Source: a virus
Length of the DNA stretch: 26,077 bases
Virus record (IMG/VR): IMGVR_UViG_3300027608_000132
Span: 1-26,077 of that record
Direction: 5' to 3' (one strand)
The position numbers were made by a program, and so were the translations under genes. The notes under the pieces are model-generated. The model was not told the DNA's origin, searched no databases, and saw nothing but the letters and a program-made list of their open reading frames with translations. Positions 1 to 5,850 of the stretch are shown here, one piece after another; within the stretch, counting starts at the first letter, position 1; each line of letters starts with the position of its first letter.

Positions 1-1
1 A

Positions 2-577
2 AATGGTGGTCAAGGTCCCGCAGGTCCAACAGGTCCCGCAGGTGGTCAAGGTGCCGCAGGTGCAGTTATTACAGGCCCTACAGGTGCAACAGGTCCAACA
101 GGCCCCGCAAATAGTAATAATCAAACTTTGAATCAAGGTTCTCCTATGACATTTAATCAATGTTTTTGGAACCAATTATATTATGCAACTCAAGCACAAG
201 CGTATGATGGCCAAGGAGCTAGAAGCAATAGTGGTATTAATTTTATTACAGCTCCAAATGAGTGGAAAAGTACTAATGGAGGAATAGGTTCTCCAAACTT
301 TTTTCCTACATCAACTGAAGAATTAAAATATGATATTCAACCTTTTACTAAATCAGCATTAAATATTCTTAACGCAACTAAAATTGTTAGTTATGAATTT
401 GATATTGATACAATGGAAGGAGAAACTAAATATGGTTTCATTGCAGAAGACACACCTGAAGAAATTGCAGGTACTACCCATGACAGAATTATAATATCTT
501 CAAGTATAGGAGTACTAATAAAAGCCCTTCAAGAATTAGATATTAAATTAAAAGCAAAAGAGGACTTATACTCATAA
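2..577 (+). CDS. Collagen-like tail fibre, C-terminal part with S74-type chaperone domain (5' truncated)
   Basis: The reading frame is open from base 2, so the gene starts outside the window. A TTG at 128 is only an in-frame codon, not a convincing start. The first 35 or so residues are Gly-X-Y triplets. A linker follows, then about 90 residues that resemble the intramolecular chaperone/auto-processing domain (Peptidase S74) at the end of many phage fibres and endosialidases. Its hallmarks are STEELK (bases 311-328), GFIAEDTP and a terminal helix with GVLIKALQEL. In endosialidases the cleavage Ser and assisting Lys are five residues apart. The same spacing is seen here (Ser at 311-313, Lys at 326-328), so self-cleavage after trimer folding is plausible. 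The protein probably forms the trimeric receptor-binding tip or a side fibre. It is followed 29 bases later by a prolyl-hydroxylase-like gene, which could modify the triplet stalk. Confidence 0.8.
   Translation, partial: NGGQGPAGPTGPAGGQGAAGAVITGPTGATGPTGPANSNNQTLNQGSPMTFNQCFWNQLYYATQAQAYDGQGARSNSGINFITAPNEWKSTNGGIGSPNFFPTSTEELKYDIQPFTKSALNILNATKIVSYEFDIDTMEGETKYGFIAEDTPEEIAGTTHDRIIISSSIGVLIKALQELDIKLKAKEDLYS
5..109 (+). repeat. Collagen-like Gly-X-Y repeat
   Basis: Seven triplets, a two-residue interruption (Ile-Thr), then four more triplets. Pro occurs only in the X position (Gly-Pro-Ala, Gly-Pro-Thr) and Thr only in the Y position. The array probably continues upstream of the window. Gly-Pro-Thr triplets are the type known to carry O-glycans in BclA of Bacillus spores. 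Confidence 0.85.
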
Positions 578-606
578 AAATAAAAAATAAAATTTAAAAA
601 ATAACC

Positions 607-1206
607 ATGCAAATCCAACCCATCTTTGAAACCGCAGAATGTGATATGGTAAATTATTACTATTTTCAAATCGGTTTAAATCAACAAGAAATAGATAAAG
701 TTTTTAGTTTAGTAGAAAAGTTACCTTACCATGAAGCTCTTGTTGCAGGAGAAGGTAAATTTAATAAAGAAATAAGGTCATCTAATGTTAAATGGATTCC
801 AAAAAATGATGGTTTTGGTTGGTTATATTTTAAACTAATGGAATTAGCATCTGAAGCTAATAAAAATAGTTGGAATTTTGATTTATATTCAGTTATAGAT
901 AATATTCAATATACAGAATACCATGCTACTCAAGAAGGACATTATGGATGGCATCAAGATATAGGAAATGGGTCAATGTCAAAAAGAAAAGTTTCTATGG
1001 TAGTACAACTATCAGACCCTAGTGAGTATGAAGGAGGGGAGTTACAATATTTTAAAGGTGGAAATCCTGAAAATTCAGAATCAATAATGAAAATGAAAGG
1101 GCTTACAGTTGTATTCCCTTCATATATGATGCACAGGGTTACACCTATTACTAAAGGAGTAAGAAAGTCTTTAGTGTTATGGTTAGGTGGGGAACATTAT
1201 AAATAA
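607..1206 (+). CDS. PKHD-type 2-oxoglutarate/Fe(II)-dependent hydroxylase
   Basis: A 199-residue protein of the 2OG-Fe(II) dioxygenase superfamily, closest in pattern to prolyl 4-hydroxylase-like PKHD enzymes. These couple decarboxylation of 2-oxoglutarate to hydroxylation of a side chain, often proline. The iron ligands are visible as His116-Gln-Asp118 and His176 (MMHRV), with Arg186 as the probable 2-oxoglutarate anchor. The YEGGELQ segment before the distal His is typical of the family. The start is set by ATG directly behind AATAACC, a leader shared with other transcript-leading genes here. It lies just downstream of the collagen-like fibre, which makes prolines of that fibre the most economical substrate; this is inference. 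Its stop is immediately followed by the stop of the convergent gene. Confidence 0.85.
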   Translation: MQIQPIFETAECDMVNYYYFQIGLNQQEIDKVFSLVEKLPYHEALVAGEGKFNKEIRSSNVKWIPKNDGFGWLYFKLMELASEANKNSWNFDLYSVIDNIQYTEYHATQEGHYGWHQDIGNGSMSKRKVSMVVQLSDPSEYEGGELQYFKGGNPENSESIMKMKGLTVVFPSYMMHRVTPITKGVRKSLVLWLGGEHYK

Positions 1207-1833
1207 CTAGTATATATCTTTAATTTCTAAGTAGTTAGTCTCATCATTGGAATATCCAATCCCTCCAACCCAAAAAGAATTAAAAGCTAAACTTATTCTA
1301 GTTTTATCTCCTTGTACTTCAGGTACACCATGATAAATAGTAGATGGAAATAATACAACATCTCCTGTTTTTACAGGTACATGATATAAATTACTATTAA
1401 AAGCATTTGTTCTTTCTGTATGAACATGCCATGGGTTTATATCTGTATTTTGAAATTCAATTTGGTCTTTAAATTCAGTTGCTTGTATATATATAACGCC
1501 ACTTATAACGCTATTTGGATGATAGTGTAAATGATGATGTCCTTTTTTATCGGTGTAATTCAACCATGACTGCGTAATTTTTAATTTTACAGAATTTTCA
1601 TAAGCAGGTGCTATTATTTTATCAACCCATAAATCTAAGCAATCTTGAGAAAATTTTTTAATTTCAATAAAAGCAGGGTTTTCTAAAATCCTTCTATTAT
1701 TTGAACTACTATTACCAACGCTATGGCCTTTTTTTTCTGAAAAGACTATATCTAATTCTTCTAATGTAAATTCTCTATTAAAATTAGTTTTTACAATAGG
1801 AGTAGGAAATAATGAATGTATCATGTATTGCAT
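1207..1833 (-). CDS. 2OG-Fe(II) oxygenase, LFPT/PF13759-like, paralogue 1
   Basis: 208 residues, the last gene of the long minus-strand operon. The N-terminal LFPTPI, the SWLNYT segment (residues 89-94), His103-x-His105-Pro-Asn-Ser, SGVIYI and the distal His168 with Arg179 match the putative 2OG-Fe(II) oxygenase family PF13759 (TIGR02466), whose first ligand motif is His-x-His rather than His-x-Asp. Family members are common in tailed phages and substrates are unknown. Two further copies lie directly upstream. This one is the most divergent: it has a shorter insertion before the fold and ends with NYLEIKDIY instead of the SGINF/KGINF tail of its sisters. Probable role: hydroxylation of a phage protein or glycan; the substrate cannot be read from sequence. 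Confidence 0.8.
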   Translation of the reverse strand: MQYMIHSLFPTPIVKTNFNREFTLEELDIVFSEKKGHSVGNSSSNNRRILENPAFIEIKKFSQDCLDLWVDKIIAPAYENSVKLKITQSWLNYTDKKGHHHLHYHPNSVISGVIYIQATEFKDQIEFQNTDINPWHVHTERTNAFNSNLYHVPVKTGDVVLFPSTIYHGVPEVQGDKTRISLAFNSFWVGGIGYSNDETNYLEIKDIY

Positions 1834-1834
1834 A

Positions 1835-2536
1835 CTATAAAGGTTTAAATTGTTTTTGGTTTTCGTTTAATTCAATATTTAAAAAATTAATTCCTGATAG
1901 TGGGCCTTCAATGAAGCCAATTTTACCTTTTAGATAAGTATTAAAAGCTAAACTAATTCTATCTTCATTATGAATAGTATCTACACCATGTGTTAAATTA
2001 GAAGGAAATATTACTAAATCTCCCGTTTCTATTGGAATAATTTTTTCTTTTGAATTATATTCTGTTTGTTCTTTTGGTTGTATTTGCCAATTTTCTTCAG
2101 TATCAGACTTTATAAAAAAAATACTATCAAATTCCTTTTTGGCTTTAATGTATATACATCCACTTAAAAAGCTATTATGATGTACATGAGGTCTATGGTA
2201 ATGACCAATATTTGTAAAATTTAACCAAGAATGTGTTATACATACTTTTACTTCATTTGGATTTATTGGATTATAAACCTTTATTAAATAATCTTGCAAA
2301 GCTTTATTAATAATATCTTTTAAATCAGAAAAATCTTCATGGTCCAAAACATATAAATCATTTGGTTCTTTAATAAATGAATTAGGGTCTTGCTTCAAAT
2401 CATCATCATCTTCCAATGGGTTGATATGCTTCTCACGATAAGATTTAATACATAATATTTCCTTTTCATTGAAATCTCTGCCAATGTTAGTATTTAAAAT
2501 AGCTGTTGGGAATACAGGTATAATTTTACTTTCCAT
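1835..2536 (-). CDS. 2OG-Fe(II) oxygenase, LFPT/PF13759-like, paralogue 2
   Basis: 233 residues. It shares VFPTAI near the start, HSWLNFT (102-108), His117-x-His119-His-Asn-Ser, SGCIYI, IFPSNLTHG with distal His183, and Arg193. The fold and predicted ligands are as in the neighbouring paralogues. An acidic stretch LEDDDD (41-46) lies in the variable N-terminal third. Its start overlaps the end of the third paralogue by 11 bases, so the genes are probably translationally coupled. It is closer to paralogue 3 than to paralogue 1: both have KVYNPINP/KVYKPINP and SGINF/KGINF. This points to two successive duplications. Confidence 0.8.
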   Translation of the reverse strand: MESKIIPVFPTAILNTNIGRDFNEKEILCIKSYREKHINPLEDDDDLKQDPNSFIKEPNDLYVLDHEDFSDLKDIINKALQDYLIKVYNPINPNEVKVCITHSWLNFTNIGHYHRPHVHHNSFLSGCIYIKAKKEFDSIFFIKSDTEENWQIQPKEQTEYNSKEKIIPIETGDLVIFPSNLTHGVDTIHNEDRISLAFNTYLKGKIGFIEGPLSGINFLNIELNENQKQFKPL

Positions 2537-3200
2537 AATTTTCTTTTTGATTATTTACATCTAATTTTACAAAATTAATACCTTTTAACCTACCATCTAC
2601 AAATCCAATATCTCCTGATGGGAATGAGTTAAAAGCTATACTAATCCTTGTGTAATCAGTATTTGAAGGGGGAACGCTGTGAGTTAAATTAGATGGGAAA
2701 AGAATAATATCACAAGTATCTATAAAAAAATTAACATCACTACAATTTAGCTCATCTTCATGTTGTGATTGTATTTGCCAATTTTGAGGATTATTTCTTT
2801 TTGAAAATGTAATTAAGTCATTCTCTTTTTTAGCATTAATATATATACATCCACTTACTAAACTATTGTGATGATAATGTTTATGATGAAATTGACCTTT
2901 ATCTGTATAATTTAACCAAGATTGTGTTATCTGTAAATTTACATTTTCAGGGTTAATTGGTTTATAAACTTTTATAAAATAATCATCTAAAGATTTTTGA
3001 CAATAATCTTTTATATCTTTTAAAATATCATTTTCAAATACATACATGTCATTTGTAGTAATATTACCTGTATTTTGTCTAACATTATTTCTGTAATCCA
3101 TAATACAATCCAATTCATCAGAATTGAATGGTCTAGGGAATTTATTTCGCATTACAGATGTTGGGAATATCGTTACTATTTCTCCTTGTTTATAATTCAT
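2526..3200 (-). CDS. 2OG-Fe(II) oxygenase, LFPT/PF13759-like, paralogue 3
   Basis: 224 residues. Motifs in order: IFPTSV (11-16), QSWLNYT (93-99), His108-Tyr-His110-His-Asn-Ser, SGCIYI, LFPSNLTH with distal His174, and Arg185. These are the expected iron and 2-oxoglutarate ligands of the PF13759-like family. The start codon overlaps the stop of the upstream glycosyltransferase gene (ATGA-type, 4 bases), so hydroxylase and glycosyltransferase are made from the same message. As for its sisters, the substrate is unknown; neighbouring glycosyltransferases suggest a hydroxylated residue or sugar that is then extended. Confidence 0.8.
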   Translation of the reverse strand: MNYKQGEIVTIFPTSVMRNKFPRPFNSDELDCIMDYRNNVRQNTGNITTNDMYVFENDILKDIKDYCQKSLDDYFIKVYKPINPENVNLQITQSWLNYTDKGQFHHKHYHHNSLVSGCIYINAKKENDLITFSKRNNPQNWQIQSQHEDELNCSDVNFFIDTCDIILFPSNLTHSVPPSNTDYTRISIAFNSFPSGDIGFVDGRLKGINFVKLDVNNQKENYGK

Positions 3201-4273
3201 ATATTTTGCTTTATTAAATCAATTACTTTTTGAGCACTTATTGATTTATGACATTCAAACTGTCTAGGAGTATCTTCATGCTCAGGGCAATAATTCCAAT
3301 CCCCTTTATTAAATCTAAACAATGGATTATGCCAACATCCATGGCAAACGGCCTCGTTTGTAATCCTAATAGTATTGTGGCTAAACTCATGGTCGGAATT
3401 GGTAAAATTAGCTATCATAAAGACCTTTTTACGCATAGCCCATGACAACCATCCAAGTCCGCTAGAAAGCCCAATAAAGAACTCAGAATGATGAATTACA
3501 TTCATTGTGTTTTCCATCGACCTATCTTTTAATAAGTCTATATTATTTAAGTCTAAAGTATCTTGATTTGAAATTTCAATTACTTTATATCCTTCTGAAA
3601 CTAGCCAATCTATTAATTCCTGCCAATAATACCAATATTTAAGCTGTGCAGTAGAATGTATTGAAATACAAACATATTTCTGCTCATAAGGCCTCTCTTT
3701 TGGGGTAAAATCCAAATTAGGTATCAATTCCTGATAGGGCAAATTAAGTATATTAGTTGCTGATTTCTGTAACGGAATCAATATAGGGTTTACAGGTTCT
3801 TTGTTAGTCTCCCAATACCAACCTAACTCAAACATAGCAACTATGTTATTTACAACCTCTCCTCTACCTACAAACTCTAATTCAGGGTATTGATTCTCAA
3901 AAAGGAAATTTTTAAAAGTTGATACAACTACTTTACATTGATAATACTTGGCAAATTCAGCACAGTAAGGCATCCAAGCTAAAGTGTCTCCTAAAGCTTT
4001 GCTCTCAAAAGATATGAATACTCTTTTACCTTTAATCTCATCTAAAAAGTTAATTTGCTTAATTACTCTTCCTTCATATTTAACCATTACGGCCACATCT
4101 GAGAGGTATTTTCTATCTAATCTAGCCCATGAACCTACTTTTAATTTAGTATCATATATGTTCTTAGACTCTTTCCTATCATAGAATATAATATCATATT
4201 CTCTATTTTTACCTTCGTCATCAGTAATTTCAAAGTAAAGTCCATTTACATGGTGGATGTTGTAAGTTATCAT
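3197..4273 (-). CDS. TibC/Aah-like protein O-glycosyltransferase
   Basis: 358 residues resembling the bacterial autotransporter heptosyltransferase family (TibC, Aah; GT9-related, GT-B fold). These enzymes attach heptose to hydroxyl residues of autotransporter repeat proteins. The sequence shows an N-terminal beta-rich region, then SKALGDTLAWMPY (residues 91-103) with the family's Gly-Asp, a nucleotide-sugar domain with SIHSTAQ and FIGLSSGLGWL (266-276), and a C-terminal cysteine cluster Cys310-x2-Cys313-x15-Cys329-x11-Cys341 followed by KSI. That four-cysteine cluster matches the iron-binding finger described for TibC. As a protein glycosyltransferase of repeat-rich surface proteins, it is the best candidate to modify the threonine-rich protein at 15466-19425; the pairing is inference. 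The sugar used cannot be told from sequence. Confidence 0.75.
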   Translation of the reverse strand: MITYNIHHVNGLYFEITDDEGKNREYDIIFYDRKESKNIYDTKLKVGSWARLDRKYLSDVAVMVKYEGRVIKQINFLDEIKGKRVFISFESKALGDTLAWMPYCAEFAKYYQCKVVVSTFKNFLFENQYPELEFVGRGEVVNNIVAMFELGWYWETNKEPVNPILIPLQKSATNILNLPYQELIPNLDFTPKERPYEQKYVCISIHSTAQLKYWYYWQELIDWLVSEGYKVIEISNQDTLDLNNIDLLKDRSMENTMNVIHHSEFFIGLSSGLGWLSWAMRKKVFMIANFTNSDHEFSHNTIRITNEAVCHGCWHNPLFRFNKGDWNYCPEHEDTPRQFECHKSISAQKVIDLIKQNI

Positions 4274-4275
4274 AA

Positions 4276-4806
4276 TTAAAATTCTGTGTTAAAAAAGAAT
4301 GTTTGAAATAATCTTCCTGTTTGTAAATCTCTACCAAAATAATCAAGAGAAGTATGATATAAGTCTCCTCTATATAAAATAAGTCTATTATATAGGTTTC
4401 CTATTCTATCTACAAGTTCCCATTGTGTCATATCATAAAAGTCTGCAGAAAAATGAGATATTTCTTTTGTTTTTTTCCTAAATAAACCTGTACCTCCTGA
4501 TAATGGAGCATCAGGTGTTAAATAGCAAACTCCTGCCCAATCTGTACCATCTACATGTAACCATGACCTATTTTCAGCAGTTGTATATTGAAAAGCCCCC
4601 GTATATTCATCTACTAGCCAAGTAATATTTCCTGATAATGGTTGAATAGTATCTTCTATAACTTTTTTGATATTATCATTTAAAAATGGTTTAGTTCTAA
4701 AACTAGGGAAGTTACCTTTGACTCCAAATTCTTGTGAAAGAGCAAATTCTCTAACTTCATCAACATTGTTATAGAAATCTGATATTATTACTGATTCTAC
4801 TCTCAT
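4276..4806 (-). CDS. DUF6445-like 2OG-Fe(II) oxygenase fold protein
   Basis: 176 residues. His84-Val-Asp86 in WLHVDGTDW, followed by GVCYLTPDAP, GGTGLF, NRLILYRGDLYH with His151, and Arg165 in GRLFQTFFF, give the His-x-Asp...His...Arg signature of 2OG-Fe(II) oxygenases. The pattern is that of the DUF6445 family, which I recall as a small family of unknown function with this fold. It sits between a GT4 gene and the TibC-like gene with gaps of two or three bases, so it belongs to the modification operon. Substrate unknown. It is clearly distinct from the other six dioxygenases, which argues for a different acceptor. Confidence 0.7.
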   Translation of the reverse strand: MRVESVIISDFYNNVDEVREFALSQEFGVKGNFPSFRTKPFLNDNIKKVIEDTIQPLSGNITWLVDEYTGAFQYTTAENRSWLHVDGTDWAGVCYLTPDAPLSGGTGLFRKKTKEISHFSADFYDMTQWELVDRIGNLYNRLILYRGDLYHTSLDYFGRDLQTGRLFQTFFFNTEF

Positions 4807-4809
4807 AAA

Positions 4810-5850
4810 TTAAATATTTTGATATACATTAACATATTTTTCTCTAATTCTATCTGAATCATAATTTTGAAATTGCTGTACTGCATTATATTTTTTTTCT
4901 AACTTTTTACATACATTTAACCAACTATATGAACCTCTCTCTTTAGCCATATTATCAATCATTCTTTCATAATCGTTCATAACAACATGAATACCTGCAA
5001 TTACATTACTAGTTGATAATTCATTTATTTTAACTAAACCTGCAATATCCTTACTTCCTTTATATGTAGCCACCATAGGCATACAAACACTAGCAGCCTC
5101 AAGTAAAGTCAAATTAGGATGTCCATATTCAAGATTAGATGGATGTAAGAAAATAGTATGGTCTTGAAAAATCTTTAACTTTTCTTGTTCATTTGGATTT
5201 GTGTCAATAACAGTCAATTTATCATATTGTAATAAATCTTTGTGTATTTCAAAAAATTTAGTATTAGCATCTGCACCAACTATAGTAATAGGAAGGTTTA
5301 ACATTTTAGCAGCTTCAATACCATATCTAAAACCCTTTCTGTCTGCTCCATAATCCCCTGCAACTCCATTGTTAGCACACATCAATAGCTTATGTACTAC
5401 GGGTTCATTTTTAACAGAATAAAATGCTTTAGTTGGTGTATAATAATTAATATCTACACCATGTGATAAATAAAATAACTTATCTGTATCATCAAAATAG
5501 TCAACTACATATTCAGCAGGAGCTAAAGAGAAAATAGATTTTTTCATTGCTTCCAATTGCTCTTTATAGTTGCTACTATTTTTACCATAATGGTAGCTAT
5601 GATGGTCATGTGTAGAATATACATACTCAATACCCCTTTTATGTGCTTCAATACAAAGGTTTGCCACATGTATATGAACTATGTCATACATTTTAGGTTG
5701 AACATTGTTTAAATATAATAAGTCTACTTCATTTCCTAGTATTCTAAAGTTTTTAGTATACTCATCCATAATTAATTCAGTTGCTCCCCATCCTCTTTGA
5801 CCTGTCGGTAAAATAGGCAAATTGCTACTTATAACTTGTGCTATTCTCAT
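4810..5850 (-). CDS. Glycosyltransferase, GT4-like (GT-B fold)
   Basis: 346 residues. The N-terminal MRIAQVIS and a Gly-rich loop (GQRGWGATE, 17-25) start the first Rossmann half. DIVHIHV and YSTHDHH mark the acceptor domain. DRKGF (170-174), ITIVGAD and FLHPSNLEYG...LLEAAS (234-254), with acidic residues Glu241 and Glu251, form the donor site typical of GT4 retaining transferases. It would move a sugar from a nucleotide donor to a glycan or protein in the cytoplasm. Its ATG overlaps the stop of the 901-residue transferase gene by four bases, so the two are probably coupled and may act in sequence. Sugar and acceptor unknown. Confidence 0.85.
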   Translation of the reverse strand: MRIAQVISSNLPILPTGQRGWGATELIMDEYTKNFRILGNEVDLLYLNNVQPKMYDIVHIHVANLCIEAHKRGIEYVYSTHDHHSYHYGKNSSNYKEQLEAMKKSIFSLAPAEYVVDYFDDTDKLFYLSHGVDINYYTPTKAFYSVKNEPVVHKLLMCANNGVAGDYGADRKGFRYGIEAAKMLNLPITIVGADANTKFFEIHKDLLQYDKLTVIDTNPNEQEKLKIFQDHTIFLHPSNLEYGHPNLTLLEAASVCMPMVATYKGSKDIAGLVKINELSTSNVIAGIHVVMNDYERMIDNMAKERGSYSWLNVCKKLEKKYNAVQQFQNYDSDRIREKYVNVYQNI

